Shown piece after piece: positions 1-9,325 of a stretch of DNA of 64,000 nt. The notes under the pieces are model-generated. The model ran no database searches, was not told the origin of the DNA, and saw only the letters and a list, made by a program, of their open reading frames with translations. This DNA comes from Streptohalobacillus salinus. GTDB taxonomy: Bacteria; Bacillota; Bacilli; Bacillales; Amphibacillaceae. The DNA is taken from contig NZ_QJJR01000007.1 of NCBI RefSeq assembly GCF_003201605.1, positions 50,784 through 114,783 on the forward strand. Reading direction: 5' to 3'. The translations under genes and the position numbers were made by a program. The number at the start of each line of letters is the position of its first letter. Position 1 is the first letter of the stretch.

Positions 1-384
1 TTTAGCATCTTTTAGCCAGAGTGATCGATAGTCCTTACGTGTCAATCGACTGGCCGCTGAACCCTTGCGATAATAATGAACCAAAGGATCGTTTAATGGC
101 CGGCGCTCCTTAAAGAATATGCCCGTCGAAGCTTGATCAGTTACTGCAACAAACGTTGTATCGACCTGCTCTTGGCGCAGTGTTTGTAGTACACGTTCAC
201 CAAAAGGATCGTTGCCGACTTGACTAATAAACCGAACAGGTCGATTGAGTTTACTTAAAGCGATTAGTACATTCGTTTCCGCACCGGCAACAGATTGACT
301 AAACTGATTTGCATACACCATTTTCTCACCGTCAGTTGGTTGAAACAGCACCATACTTTCTCCAATTGCGACAACATCAATCAT
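1..384 (-). CDS. kdgK: 2-keto-3-deoxygluconate kinase, 3' part cut by window edge
   Basis: The first 128 codons of a PfkB-family sugar kinase that runs off the left edge. KdgK phosphorylates 2-keto-3-deoxygluconate with ATP, the step before KdgA in the glucuronate branch of the pathway. Visible marks of the family are the N-terminal strand with IGESMVLF, the substrate loop around SVAGAETNVLIALSKL, and FISQVGNDPFGERVL. The catalytic GAGD region lies outside the window. The ATG at 384 overlaps the kdgA stop in an ATGA arrangement, so the two genes are probably translationally coupled as the last genes seen of the leftward uronate operon. Assignment rests on the N-terminal third plus context; another PfkB sugar kinase is possible but unlikely beside kdgA. 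Confidence 0.88.
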   Translation of the reverse strand, partial: MIDVVAIGESMVLFQPTDGEKMVYANQFSQSVAGAETNVLIALSKLNRPVRFISQVGNDPFGERVLQTLRQEQVDTTFVAVTDQASTGIFFKERRPLNDPLVHYYRKGSAASRLTRKDYRSLWLKDAK

Positions 385-1010
385 GACACATGCGCCTCAA
401 CAATTTTTACGTATGCTGATGCGGTTTCTTCGATACCAGCAAAGTCACCTTGATCAACGCGCGCCCGGCTTATCAACTGACTACCAAGTCCAACAACACT
501 CACGCCAGCTTTTAAAAAGAGGGCTACATTGTCAAGATCTATGCCACCAGTTGCCATCATCTCAACATGCGCTAAAGGACCTTTAATATTTTTAATATAA
601 CCTGCGCCAAGTGTGCCGGCAGGGAACACTTTAATCATTTCAGCGCCCGCATTGACTGCTGTCTGCATTTCTGACGGTGTTAGCGTACCTGGAAAAACCG
701 GTTTTCCAATTGCTTTACCAAAAGCCAGAATATCAGCATCAAAGTGAGGGGAAACCAAGAAGGCTGCCCCTGCATCGCTTGCACGCTTGGCATCGACGAC
801 ACTTAGAACCGTACCCGCGCCAACTGTTATGGTGTCACCAAAGTGATTGATCAATGCTTTGATTTGTTCACAGGCATCTTTCGCATCGAGAGTCACTTCA
901 ACAAAGTGAATGCCCCCTTTTCTTACTGCTTCGACTGCCTCGATGATGCGATTCCCAGGCAGTTTACGTACGACCGCAACTAACTTTGCTTGCTTTAATT
1001 GATCAATCAT
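381..1010 (-). CDS. kdgA: 2-keto-3-deoxy-6-phosphogluconate aldolase
   Basis: Class I aldolase of 209 residues that splits KDPG into pyruvate and glyceraldehyde-3-phosphate, the final step of glucuronate catabolism. The Schiff-base lysine lies in EMIKVFPAG, the catalytic glutamate in FVEVTLDA, and the phosphate-binding end in MATGGIDLDN. Length matches KdgA/Eda (about 200-215). A GTG three bases upstream of the ATG is in frame, but AAGGAGG lies seven bases before the ATG and only four before the GTG, so the ATG at 1010 is chosen. It follows the reductase gene by 12 bases and overlaps kdgK, so it belongs to the leftward uronate operon. Confidence 0.93.
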   Translation of the reverse strand: MIDQLKQAKLVAVVRKLPGNRIIEAVEAVRKGGIHFVEVTLDAKDACEQIKALINHFGDTITVGAGTVLSVVDAKRASDAGAAFLVSPHFDADILAFGKAIGKPVFPGTLTPSEMQTAVNAGAEMIKVFPAGTLGAGYIKNIKGPLAHVEMMATGGIDLDNVALFLKAGVSVVGLGSQLISRARVDQGDFAGIEETASAYVKIVEAHVS

Positions 1011-1022
1011 CACGTTTCCTCC

Positions 1023-1868
1023 TTAAACACCCGAATAAGACATGAAGCCGCCATCGACAGGCACACTAATACCTGTAACAAAGCCGCTGTAGGTTTTATC
1101 AGCTAGCCACAGCAAGACACCATGTAAATCTTCGGGTTTACCTAAGCGTTTCATCGGTGTTTGCGACAATATTTTCTCCGTCCGCGGCGTGAAGCTTCCA
1201 TCTGCGTTTGTTAACAAAGTCCGGTTTTGTTCAGTTAAGAAAAAGCCGGGTGCTAATGCGTTAACTCTGACACCTGCCTCACCAAAATGTACCGCCATCC
1301 ATTGCGTAAAGTTATCAATACCAGCTTTTGCTGCTGAATACGCTGGCACTTTAGTCATTGGCGAAGGTGCACTCATTGATGACATATTAATGATGGACCC
1401 TTCCGTTTTGATTAATTCATCGGTAAAGACTTGCGAGGGGATCAGCGTTCCCATTAGATTCAAGTTGAAAACAAAATTAAATCCTTTCATCGATAAATCA
1501 AAGAAACTACGAATATCAGGATCAGCAACATCTTTTTCGTTATAGGTCTCATTTGTCGTTGAACCTTCAGGATGATTGCCACCAGCACCATTTATCAATA
1601 AATCAACACGACCATACTGTTTAAGGACTTCTTGTTTAGCTGTTTCAACAACTGAACGGTCGGTTACATCACAATAGACCGATATCGCTTCTCCACCTTG
1701 GGCGATAATGTCTGCAGCAGCAAGATCCCCTGGTTCTTTCGGATAATTTAAAATAGCGATTTTCATACCATGGCGGGCAAGTTCTCTTGCCATTGACCCG
1801 CAAAGTACACCCCCACCGCCTGTAACAACGGCAACCTTCCCTTTTAATTGTTCATGTATCCCTGTCAT
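1023..1868 (-). CDS. D-fructuronate (mannonate) reductase, SDR type
   Basis: Short-chain dehydrogenase of 281 residues. The Rossmann glycine-rich segment VVTGGGGVLCGSMA is near residue 14, NGAGGNHP near residue 93, and the catalytic Tyr-Lys pair is in YSAAKAGIDNF. Placed between uxuA and kdgA, it most likely reduces D-fructuronate to D-mannonate with NAD(P)H, the role of YjmF/UxuB in Bacillus. It is the SDR form, unrelated to the long-chain E. coli UxuB. The start ATG overlaps the uxuA stop by four bases (ATGA) with GAGGAGG seven bases upstream, so coupling to uxuA is likely. Family assignment is certain; the substrate is inferred from neighbours. Confidence 0.85.
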   Translation of the reverse strand: MTGIHEQLKGKVAVVTGGGGVLCGSMARELARHGMKIAILNYPKEPGDLAAADIIAQGGEAISVYCDVTDRSVVETAKQEVLKQYGRVDLLINGAGGNHPEGSTTNETYNEKDVADPDIRSFFDLSMKGFNFVFNLNLMGTLIPSQVFTDELIKTEGSIINMSSMSAPSPMTKVPAYSAAKAGIDNFTQWMAVHFGEAGVRVNALAPGFFLTEQNRTLLTNADGSFTPRTEKILSQTPMKRLGKPEDLHGVLLWLADKTYSGFVTGISVPVDGGFMSYSGV

Positions 1869-2935
1869 TTATTCTCCTCCTCTAACATGTCCCATAAGCC
1901 TTGCATGTACATTGCTCCTAGGGCGCGGTCATATAAGCCATAGCCTGGGCGAGCATCTTCTCCCCAAATCATTCGACCATGATCAGGTCTGACGTAGCCT
2001 TGATAATCATGTTTGTGTAAAATCTTAATAAGTGCTTTCACATCAACAGACCCTTCATCATCACGATGGGCCACTTCATGAAAATCACCATTTTCTAAAT
2101 GTTTCACATTACGAATATGAATAAACGGCGCACGATCATTGCCAACAAATTTTTCAAAAATACGCGGCAAATTATTCGCTAAGTTGGCACCAAGTGAGCC
2201 CGTACAAAGTGTAATCCCGTTTTCAACCTCCGGAACGGCAGCCATGAGTCGGTCTAAATCTTTTTCATTTTTAATGATCCGCGGTAAACCAAACACTGAC
2301 CACGGCGGATCATCCGGATGAATCGCCATTCGTACATCGCAGGCTTTGGCAACAGGAATAATTGCCTCTAAAAAATAGACTAAATGATCAAAGAGTTTTT
2401 CCTCCGTCATCCCTTGGTACTGTTCAAATAATGCTTCAATTTTACTCAGTCGCTCTGGTTCCCAACCTGGCATCGCATGTCCTTTAGCGCTGTTTTTTAT
2501 TCGCTCAATCAGCACCACCGGATCAATCCCCTCAATCTGATCACGTTCATAGCTCAACACAGTAGAACCATCAGGTAACGGCATCGCTAAATCGGAGCGA
2601 GTCCAATCAAAGATTGGCATAAAGTTGTAACAAATCACTTTCACACCGAACTTACTTAATGTTTTAATTGTCTCTTTATAGTTTTCAATATATGTCTCCC
2701 GTGTTGGTAAGCCAAGTTTGATATCTTCATGAATGTTGACACTTTCGATAACCTCAAGTGCTAGTCCGGCTTCGTGTGCCTCTTCTACCATGGTAGCAAC
2801 AGCTGTTTCTGGCCACGGTGCACCTACCGGAATATGATAGAGTGCACCAACAACACCGGTCATGCCTGGAATCTGTTTCATATATCCTAGTGGAATATTA
2901 TCTTCGTCATAAAACCAACGAAAGGTCATTTTCAT
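1865..2935 (-). CDS. uxuA: mannonate dehydratase
   Basis: Converts D-mannonate to 2-keto-3-deoxygluconate. The 356-residue protein begins MKMTFRWFYDEDNIPL, as UxuA proteins do, and carries the xylose-isomerase-like TIM barrel with metal and substrate residues in MAIHPDDPPWSVFGLPRI, LCTGSLGA and IHIRNVK, and the C-terminal RPDHGRMIWGE. In-frame GTG and ATG codons lie close together; GAGG sits eight bases before the ATG at 2935, which also gives the usual family N-terminus. Five bases separate the upstream aguA stop from the extended GTG reading. It sits between alpha-glucuronidase and the fructuronate reductase, which fits release and degradation of glucuronic acid from xylan. Confidence 0.95.
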   Translation of the reverse strand: MKMTFRWFYDEDNIPLGYMKQIPGMTGVVGALYHIPVGAPWPETAVATMVEEAHEAGLALEVIESVNIHEDIKLGLPTRETYIENYKETIKTLSKFGVKVICYNFMPIFDWTRSDLAMPLPDGSTVLSYERDQIEGIDPVVLIERIKNSAKGHAMPGWEPERLSKIEALFEQYQGMTEEKLFDHLVYFLEAIIPVAKACDVRMAIHPDDPPWSVFGLPRIIKNEKDLDRLMAAVPEVENGITLCTGSLGANLANNLPRIFEKFVGNDRAPFIHIRNVKHLENGDFHEVAHRDDEGSVDVKALIKILHKHDYQGYVRPDHGRMIWGEDARPGYGLYDRALGAMYMQGLWDMLEEENK

Positions 2936-2949
2936 TACCTTCACCTCAT

Positions 2950-4992
2950 CTAATAAATTGTTCTCCCGTGCAAATCATTGATCCCCGATTTCCGATAAAA
3001 ATACGTGTTAACGGTATCTCGCCATTCTTTCGCCATATACAATTGGTGTTCGAGTCGTTCCATCACGCTCGTATAGCGTGTCGGATCAATCGCCTCTTTG
3101 AGTGATTGCCACGCATCAATCATCGCCTTAACTTGTTCAACCCCTCTAAAGTGTGTATCGTAAATATGTTGAATCACTGTTTTACCACTGTGAAGTTGAT
3201 GCGTATACGGCACATGGTGGAAAAATAACAACAATTCATCGGGACAGCGGGTTAAATCATTGTAGACTCTTGCATTCTCTTTGTGGAATTGTCCCGTGAA
3301 CCCTGTTCCTGTTTCGATTGTACGATCGACTCCAACCCCATTGCGATCAGCAAAGTGATAAGTGCCCCATTTGTCGTATTCATAACCATCAATGTTTGGT
3401 CCGTAGTGATGTGAAATATTCACCATCCAACCAATGCCTAGTGGCGACGTATAATTCTCGTAAATCTCCCAAGAAGGCATCACCATCTGCATGATGGTTT
3501 TAATCACAAAGGGATCATTACCAAAGGTTTGTTTTACCCACTCTAATGCAATCGCCTCAGCCGTTAATTCTGGATTCCAAATCATACGACCGTAGCCATA
3601 CAGATTCAATTGAGCAAACAGATGCCCGGTCCAGTTATAGTCACTACCGACATTTGATACCGCCACAATGCCTGCATGTCCGTTTTTAAACACCTCGCCT
3701 GCGACAATATCTTTCACATAAGTGCCCATCCCTTTACTGTATGTGTCAAAACTTAGCACTTCTTTCCACTGTGGGACAAGATAGACCAAATGTTTTTGTT
3801 GCCCCAGATACTCCTGAGCAATTTGAAATTCTAAAAAATGATTGGTGTTTTCCAAGCTCCCAATTAAAGGGGACACAGGTTCACGAACTTGGAAGTCCAT
3901 CGGTCCATTTTTAATTTGCAAGACCACATTCTCCTTAAAAGCGCCGTCTAACGGCATAAAGTGATCATAAGCTGCTCGGGCTCGGTCCGTCTGACGATCA
4001 CGCCAGTCTTGCTTACAGTTGTATACAAAGCATCGCCAAATAACAAGACCACCATAAGGTTCAAGCGCTTCAGCCAACATGTTGGCCCCTTCAGCATGAT
4101 TGCGACCATAGGTGAACGGCCCTGGACGGTTTTCTGAATCAGCTTTAACTAAAAAACCTCCAAAGTTAGGTATCACTTGATAAATCGCTTGTGCACGCGC
4201 TTTCCAAAAGGCTTGTACATCTTTATCTAATGGATCTGCTGAGGCAATTCCTTTTTCCATTGGTGCAGCATAGTTGATACTTAAAAATAAGGTAATACCA
4301 AACTGATTGAAAATATCTGATGTTTGTTTAACGTCCATGAGGTAACGATCAAAAATTAAATCCGTCTCATTTTCATGAACATTGACATTGTTAATAGAAA
4401 TCGCATTTATTCCCGCAGCGGCTAATAATCGCGCATAATCATAAATGCGTTGCCGATCTTTAATAAATTGATAATCCTTATAGAAAAATGATTCCCCTGC
4501 ATAACCTCGTTCAACTTCTCCATTCATGTCATCCCACTGATTAATCATTCGCACTGGGTTCTTTGGCACTTCAGTCATTGATAAGTGTTGAAGCGACTCC
4601 TCCATTTGCAACAACCGCAATAAGTGAAAAACACCATACAAGACACCGTTTGCATCTTTTGCGGTTAACTGAATCCGTTTTTCTGTCGTCTTTAATTGAT
4701 AACTTTCGTTAGGTAGAGACGGATCCAGCGTAATGGCTAATCCTTCACTTATTGTCTCTCTCACAACAGCTGGACGTTGTTTAAACATTTCATTTAATCC
4801 GACCGTCCATTCATCTAATGCGCGTTCAATGATGTCATTATCCACTGTTACCGATACCGCTTTTAGATAAGGAGCTACCGTTTTTGTGTATTTTTCTTGA
4901 TCCTTTTCTCGGTATTGTAACCACGCTCGATAACTTGTTAACTGATCAACCGTAAGGCCATCAATCCGGCGTTCTGATTGTCTAAATTGCAT
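2950..4992 (-). CDS. aguA: alpha-glucuronidase, GH67
   Basis: Removes alpha-1,2-linked (4-O-methyl)glucuronic acid from the non-reducing end of imported aldouronates. The 680-residue protein has the GH67 layout: an N-terminal beta domain with [13 protein letters not shown], then the TIM barrel with [38 protein letters not shown] and the C-terminal helical part with [10 protein letters not shown]. There is no signal peptide, so it acts in the cytoplasm after uptake by the adjacent ABC transporter. The frame is open a further 11 codons upstream, but AAAGGAAG lies six bases before the ATG at 4992 and MQFRQ is a normal start. It is separated from the permease gene by a terminator-like hairpin. 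Confidence 0.96.
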   Translation of the reverse strand: MQFRQSERRIDGLTVDQLTSYRAWLQYREKDQEKYTKTVAPYLKAVSVTVDNDIIERALDEWTVGLNEMFKQRPAVVRETISEGLAITLDPSLPNESYQLKTTEKRIQLTAKDANGVLYGVFHLLRLLQMEESLQHLSMTEVPKNPVRMINQWDDMNGEVERGYAGESFFYKDYQFIKDRQRIYDYARLLAAAGINAISINNVNVHENETDLIFDRYLMDVKQTSDIFNQFGITLFLSINYAAPMEKGIASADPLDKDVQAFWKARAQAIYQVIPNFGGFLVKADSENRPGPFTYGRNHAEGANMLAEALEPYGGLVIWRCFVYNCKQDWRDRQTDRARAAYDHFMPLDGAFKENVVLQIKNGPMDFQVREPVSPLIGSLENTNHFLEFQIAQEYLGQQKHLVYLVPQWKEVLSFDTYSKGMGTYVKDIVAGEVFKNGHAGIVAVSNVGSDYNWTGHLFAQLNLYGYGRMIWNPELTAEAIALEWVKQTFGNDPFVIKTIMQMVMPSWEIYENYTSPLGIGWMVNISHHYGPNIDGYEYDKWGTYHFADRNGVGVDRTIETGTGFTGQFHKENARVYNDLTRCPDELLLFFHHVPYTHQLHSGKTVIQHIYDTHFRGVEQVKAMIDAWQSLKEAIDPTRYTSVMERLEHQLYMAKEWRDTVNTYFYRKSGINDLHGRTIY

Positions 4993-5010
4993 TATTATCT
5001 TCCTTTCAAA

Positions 5011-5048
5011 AAAAGATAGCGCCAAAAGCTATCAGCTCTATGGCGCCT
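5011..5048 (-). terminator. terminator-like hairpin inside the operon, before aguA
   Basis: Read on the minus strand, GCGCCA and TGGCGC pair around a 16-base loop and are followed by TATC and seven T residues. The hairpin lies between the permease gene and aguA with no room for another good promoter, so it probably lets part of the transcripts through. A competing hairpin (GATAGC/GCTATC) overlaps it. Confidence 0.55.
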
Positions 5049-5069
5049 TCTTAAAATTTTAAAATGTTC

Positions 5070-5999
5070 TTAACCTTTTACTCCACCAATCGTTAAGCCT
5101 TTAACGAAGTATTTCTGCAAGAATGGGTAAACCATGATAATCGGTACCGATACAACCACGGTCATCGCAGCCCGAACAGATTGTGGGGTTACCACATCGA
5201 CGACGCCACCTTGCGAGGCGGCAAACTGCGATTCGGCCCCAGCACCAGAGCCAAAAGCTGCATTGGCATTACTCAATACTTTCATCAATTCGTACTGTAA
5301 AGTACTTAACTCTGGTATTGAGGAGTTATAGATGAATACATCAAACCACTGATTCCATTGCCCGACTGCAACGAATAAGGAGACGGTTGCAATAACTGGC
5401 AACGATAACGGTAGTGCGATTTTGAAGAATTGGGTGAATTCTCCCGCACCGTCCATCCGCGCTGATTCGAACAAGGTTTCAGGTAAGCCTTCAATGAATG
5501 AACGAATCACGATGATATTAAATACACCGATGAGCGTTGGGAAAATATAAACCCAAAAAGATCCAATGAGGTTTAGATCGCGGTGTAATAGATACGTCGG
5601 AATCAGTCCTGCGTTCATATACATGGTCATAACAAAGGCAATCGTGACAAATTTCTTTAAGAAAAAGTGAGGGCGAGAGATGGTATAAGCAACCATCGCG
5701 GAAGCCATAACCCCAAGTCCGGTACCGATCACTGTTCTTAACACGGAGGTTATACCCGCGCGCAGAATTTGCGCTTCAGTGAAGACGTGTTCATAGTTAT
5801 ACCAGGTGAACACCCGCGGTAAGATACGAATACCCCCGCGAACCGTATCCGTTGATGCATTTAATGAAATAGCTAACGTGTTAAGCATTGGATAAAGCAT
5901 GACCACAACAAGAAGGATCATGATGAGGACATTGACGGTATCAAAGATCAAATCATCGATACTTCTTCGTTTACCTTTTAAGCGATTTAATAAATTCAT
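5070..5999 (-). CDS. ABC transporter permease, YtcP/LplC type (aldouronate uptake)
   Basis: Inner-membrane subunit of 309 residues with six predicted membrane segments. The EAA loop that contacts the ATPase is seen as FESARMDGAGEFTQFFKIALPLSLP. This is the CarB/LplC class used for oligosaccharides. With the neighbouring LplB and LplA proteins it should import aldouronates or xylo-oligosaccharides. The frame is open 51 codons further upstream, overlapping lplB, but AAAGGAGG precedes the ATG at 5999 (MNLLNRLKGKRR), which gives a normal cytoplasmic N-terminus. As usual for this class no ATPase gene is present in the operon; a shared MsmX-type ATPase elsewhere is inferred. Confidence 0.9.
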   Translation of the reverse strand: MNLLNRLKGKRRSIDDLIFDTVNVLIMILLVVVMLYPMLNTLAISLNASTDTVRGGIRILPRVFTWYNYEHVFTEAQILRAGITSVLRTVIGTGLGVMASAMVAYTISRPHFFLKKFVTIAFVMTMYMNAGLIPTYLLHRDLNLIGSFWVYIFPTLIGVFNIIVIRSFIEGLPETLFESARMDGAGEFTQFFKIALPLSLPVIATVSLFVAVGQWNQWFDVFIYNSSIPELSTLQYELMKVLSNANAAFGSGAGAESQFAASQGGVVDVVTPQSVRAAMTVVVSVPIIMVYPFLQKYFVKGLTIGGVKG

Positions 6000-6012
6000 G
6001 ACTGCTCCTCCT

Positions 6013-6993
6013 TTAGAATAATCTTGCTTCGCCAAGTTTTTGTGCGATTTTATTGGCGCCAAATAAGAATATAAATGAAATGACTGTTTTAAACATACCT
6101 GCTGCCGTTGCGAGTGAGAAGTTCGCTTGTCGAATCCCGTAACGAAGAACAAAGATGTCTAAGTTTTCTGCATATCCCATGTTCATCGGGTTCATTAAGA
6201 GATACTGTGCTTCAAAACCAGACTCTAAGATGTAACCAATATTCATAATCATTAAGATGACAACAACCGGTTTAATACCCGGTAAAGTGATATATAAGAT
6301 CCGCTGCAAGCGTGTTGCACCGTCAATTTCTGCTGCTTCATATTGCTCTTGATCAATCATTGTAATAGCTGCTAAGTAAATAATTGAGTTCCAACCAACG
6401 GTTTTCCATACATCAGACGCCCCGATGATGCCCCAAAAATATTCACCAACACCTAAGAACATAATCGGTGTATCTATGATACCTAAATTCATTAGCATGA
6501 TATTAATAATGCCATCATCCACAGAAAGTGCGGAGGAAACGAGACCCGCAACAACTACCCAACTTAAGAAGTGAGGCATGTAACTAATGGTCTGGACGAT
6601 CCGTTTAAAACCAACCTGACGTAATTCATTCAGCAATACTGCTAAAGTAATTGCCATCACAAACCCTAACACTAAATTGATCATACTCATTGCTAGCGTG
6701 TTACGCATAACTTCTAAAAAGCGTTGATCTTGGAATAAAAAGGTGAATTGATCGAACCCAACAAACTCTGATTCTTGAAAGCCCCGGGCGGGTTTGTAAT
6801 CTTGAAAAGCCATCAACCAACCTGAGAGCGGTAAGTATTTGAAAATAAACAACCAAATTAAAAATGGTACGCTCATCAACAATAATTCTTTTTGACTCTT
6901 ACTTTTTTTCAGAAAATATTTAATACCTTTAGGTTGTCTTTTTTTCTTTGTTTTCTTCTTAACACTACCTGTTACATTCACTGCATCTCCCAC
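6013..6993 (-). CDS. ABC transporter permease, LplB type (aldouronate uptake)
   Basis: First permease subunit, 326 residues, with a Lys-rich cytoplasmic N-terminus (VKKKTKKKRQPKG) followed by about six membrane segments. The EAA loop reads QYEAAEIDGATRLQRILYITLPG. LplB-type permeases pair with LplC/YtcP-type subunits and an LplA lipoprotein for uptake of uronate-containing or other oligosaccharides. The gene stops 13 bases before the LplC-type start and lies downstream of the binding-protein gene across a 267-base gap containing a strong hairpin. Substrate is inferred from the adjacent alpha-glucuronidase and uronate genes. Confidence 0.9.
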   Translation of the reverse strand: MGDAVNVTGSVKKKTKKKRQPKGIKYFLKKSKSQKELLLMSVPFLIWLFIFKYLPLSGWLMAFQDYKPARGFQESEFVGFDQFTFLFQDQRFLEVMRNTLAMSMINLVLGFVMAITLAVLLNELRQVGFKRIVQTISYMPHFLSWVVVAGLVSSALSVDDGIINIMLMNLGIIDTPIMFLGVGEYFWGIIGASDVWKTVGWNSIIYLAAITMIDQEQYEAAEIDGATRLQRILYITLPGIKPVVVILMIMNIGYILESGFEAQYLLMNPMNMGYAENLDIFVLRYGIRQANFSLATAAGMFKTVISFIFLFGANKIAQKLGEARLF

Positions 6994-7214
6994 AATAATT
7001 TCCTCCTTCTTTTGACGTATTAATTTAGAAAAATAAATCCACAGCTTCGTGGTAAGTCTAAATCAATGGCTAAGAATTGATCCTGATGATTCCTATTCAA
7101 TTTTTAGGGGTACTGTCCATTAATCCTCTCCCATTTATTTTTCTAAACTAAACCGTTTAGATCGATTCAGAGATACTAAAGGATTGTTAACACCCACGCT
7201 TCATTAAGATGGCA

Positions 7215-7239
7215 GATGGCAAACAAAGTGTTTGCCATC
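7215..7239 (-). other. perfect 10-bp hairpin between binding protein and permeases
   Basis: GATGGCAAAC and GTTTGCCATC form a perfect stem with a five-base loop, 21 bases after the lplA stop. No T-run follows on the minus strand, so it looks like an mRNA-protecting or partially attenuating hairpin that would raise binding-protein mRNA over permease mRNA, a common arrangement in ABC operons. The rest of the 7000-7260 gap shows nothing else clear. Confidence 0.6.
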
Positions 7240-7260
7240 GCCAATTAATTTGTATGAATA

Positions 7261-8961
7261 TTACCGGTATTGCCAATCACCATCTAAGCGTGCTTCAACT
7301 GTATTAGTAAAGAATTCTTCATACGTGTCCACATCTAATGAACGGTATTCATTAACAAACTTATCCCACTCCGCATCAAAGCTTGCGGGATCAGAAAGAA
7401 CAATCTGTGGATAGTAACGTTTTTGTAATTCTTCAGCACGTGTCGCAAACAATGCCACATCAGAACCTTGTTCAACGTTTGCACTCCACGCTGGGTACCA
7501 AGGACGTTCTTCTGGTTGAGAGAAAAGACCAGAGAATGTATCAATGTTATACGCTTCTAAATATTCACGGTCAGAGTCACGGTATGTCTCTTTTGCTACT
7601 TCTGGCTGGCGACGTGATTCAACCGCGTTACCATCAGAGAATGAACCGTTAAGACGTGGCCAGTTCCATTCAAATACTGTCATACCTAAATCTTTACGGA
7701 CATCTTGATCAGCAGAGAGTTCAACTTGCTCAGCAGTACGGTAGAAACGGCCATCTTCATCAACTGAGTAATGGACGCCTTCTTCGCCCCACATCACAAG
7801 TTTTTGCATATCTTCTTGAATCAATTCATCCCAGTACTGAATGATACGTTCTGGATTTTCTGCACTCACAGTAATGCCAGCACCACGATTTTGTGTGAAT
7901 GAAGGAGGATCAAGGTACTGATCTTTAATGCCTTCTTCTAAAACAACCGGTAAAGCCATAAATTCTTGATCTGGGTTACCTGCTTCTTCTAATGACGTAC
8001 GCGCAGTACCCCATTGCCAACCGTACCCAAAGAATCCAAGGACACGACCAGAAGAGATTTTAGCTAAGAAATCATCGTTATTCATAACGAACATTTCTTG
8101 GTCTAAGTAACCGTCGTTATTTAATTCATTTAATGCTTTTAAGTATGCTTTTGTCGCATCACTATCTGCATAAACACTCGCTTCATGTGTGTCCATGTCG
8201 ATTTGTACAGAACCATCATTAGGGTAGCCCGCTAAATGGTTCGGTGTATTTGAGAAGGTAAAGAAACTTGTATCATACGTTAAACCAGTGAAAGGAACTG
8301 TGTTCATTCCATCAATTTCTGGGTTTTCATCTGCATAATCTTTAATCAGTGCTAAATATTCATCAAGTGTGTTGATTTCTGGGAAGCCAGCGTCTTTTAA
8401 AACACCACGTTGAATCCAAAATGCCCCTTGGTCAATATTAGGGTTTGGTACATATTCATTAATCGTTGGACCAAATGGTAAGTAGTAGATGTTACCGTCT
8501 GGCATTGTAATACGGTCTAAGTAATCTGAGTACATTGCTAAAATATTTTGACCATGTTCTTCCAACAGATCATTAAGTGGGATAAATGCTTCTGCATCCA
8601 TCATCATTTCAATGCCGTGGTCAGGAACAACAACATCTGGATATTGTCCACCTGCGACCATAACGCCTAATTTCTCCATTAAGTCACCGACAAGGTATTC
8701 CATCTGGAAGTTAACACCCGTTTCATCTTCAAGCATGCCACCAATGGTTGTTTCATTTGTATGGATATCATCTCCTGATGCTCCAACAAAATAGTGATAC
8801 GTTATTGGATCATTTGACATGTCCTCCGATCCTGAATCATCACTAGAAGAATCCGATCCATTATCTGTGCCAGATGATGCATCATCGTCTCCGCCACATG
8901 CAACTAAAAACATGAATAAGCTGACAAAGATGAGTAGTAATAAAGATTTCTTTTTAAACAC
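7261..8961 (-). CDS. LplA-type extracellular solute-binding lipoprotein
   Basis: Binding protein of 566 residues for the adjacent permeases, most likely for aldouronates. It begins with a lipoprotein signal (FKKKSLLLLIFVSLFMFLVAC), with lipobox LVAC, then a Gly/Ser/Asp-rich linker typical of surface-exposed acidic proteins, then the large family-1-like binding fold. Length fits the LplA/YtcQ group (about 500-580). The frame extends to a TTG at 8979, but AAGGGG lies eight bases before a GTG at 8961, which puts the positive residues right at the start of the signal peptide. First gene of the leftward operon ending in kdgK, behind a promoter with cre and activator motifs. Confidence 0.92.
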   Translation of the reverse strand: MFKKKSLLLLIFVSLFMFLVACGGDDDASSGTDNGSDSSSDDSGSEDMSNDPITYHYFVGASGDDIHTNETTIGGMLEDETGVNFQMEYLVGDLMEKLGVMVAGGQYPDVVVPDHGIEMMMDAEAFIPLNDLLEEHGQNILAMYSDYLDRITMPDGNIYYLPFGPTINEYVPNPNIDQGAFWIQRGVLKDAGFPEINTLDEYLALIKDYADENPEIDGMNTVPFTGLTYDTSFFTFSNTPNHLAGYPNDGSVQIDMDTHEASVYADSDATKAYLKALNELNNDGYLDQEMFVMNNDDFLAKISSGRVLGFFGYGWQWGTARTSLEEAGNPDQEFMALPVVLEEGIKDQYLDPPSFTQNRGAGITVSAENPERIIQYWDELIQEDMQKLVMWGEEGVHYSVDEDGRFYRTAEQVELSADQDVRKDLGMTVFEWNWPRLNGSFSDGNAVESRRQPEVAKETYRDSDREYLEAYNIDTFSGLFSQPEERPWYPAWSANVEQGSDVALFATRAEELQKRYYPQIVLSDPASFDAEWDKFVNEYRSLDVDTYEEFFTNTVEARLDGDWQYR

Positions 8962-9003
8962 TTGATTAACCCCTTTCAACTGTAAAGTTTATTTGCTCTC
9001 GTT

Positions 9004-9017
9004 TGAAAGCACTTTCA
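9004..9017 (-). promoter_or_regulatory. cre box over the lplA start point
   Basis: TGAAAGCACTTTCA differs from the CcpA consensus (TGWAANCGNTNWCA) at one central base. It overlaps the end of the -10 box, so CcpA binding would block initiation when preferred sugars are present. Confidence 0.75.
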
Positions 9018-9134
9018 TTATAGCCCGGCTAATGGTTTAACTCACCAGGTTAAACTATAGTTAGAACCCCAAAAAATATAGATGAAGGCGCTATCATTTT
9101 TGAAAAATATAGACATCCAATCAAAAGAATATAG
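9017..9134 (-). promoter_or_regulatory. lplA promoter with four phased CTATA motifs
   Basis: The -10 box TATAAT lies at 9022-9017 on the minus strand; no good -35 box is seen at the right distance, which suggests activator dependence. Upstream are four copies of CTATA followed by (G/T)TT, with plus-strand TATAG cores at 9056, 9077, 9108 and 9130, i.e. 21, 31 and 22 bases apart, close to whole helical turns. Two share the 11-mer AAAAATATAGA on the plus strand. GTTTAAC/GTTAAAC (9035-9041, 9049-9055) forms a further inverted repeat next to the promoter. The same motif occurs before the GH39 gene, so these are candidate YesN sites. The rest of 9135-9252 shows nothing clear. Confidence 0.6.
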
Positions 9135-9252
9135 GTTTTTACCTAAAGATCATTGTCTACCCTAAAAAGTTTAGCTTCCTACTAAAAAGTAAGGCGATTC
9201 ATCTTTCGAACTGGCGTGATTGGATTATCTTCAAGCCATACAAAATGCCTGA

Positions 9253-9296
9253 TAAAAACACCTTACCCCTACCTGTACTAGGCAAAGGTAAAGTGT
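9253..9296 (-). terminator. terminator of the yesM operon
   Basis: On the minus strand ACACTTTACC pairs with GGTAAGGTGT (one G-U pair) around a 19-base loop and is followed by TTTT. It lies 30 bases beyond the yesM stop. Confidence 0.75.
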
Positions 9297-9325
9297 CTTA
9301 ATAACCCTTATGCATGTTGCTTTTC

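Noticed and set aside
5306..6152. Extended N-terminus of the LplC-type permease and an alternate frame inside it
   Set aside because: The extension overlaps the LplB gene, lacks a ribosome site and is not membrane-like; the internal ATG has AAAGGAGG.
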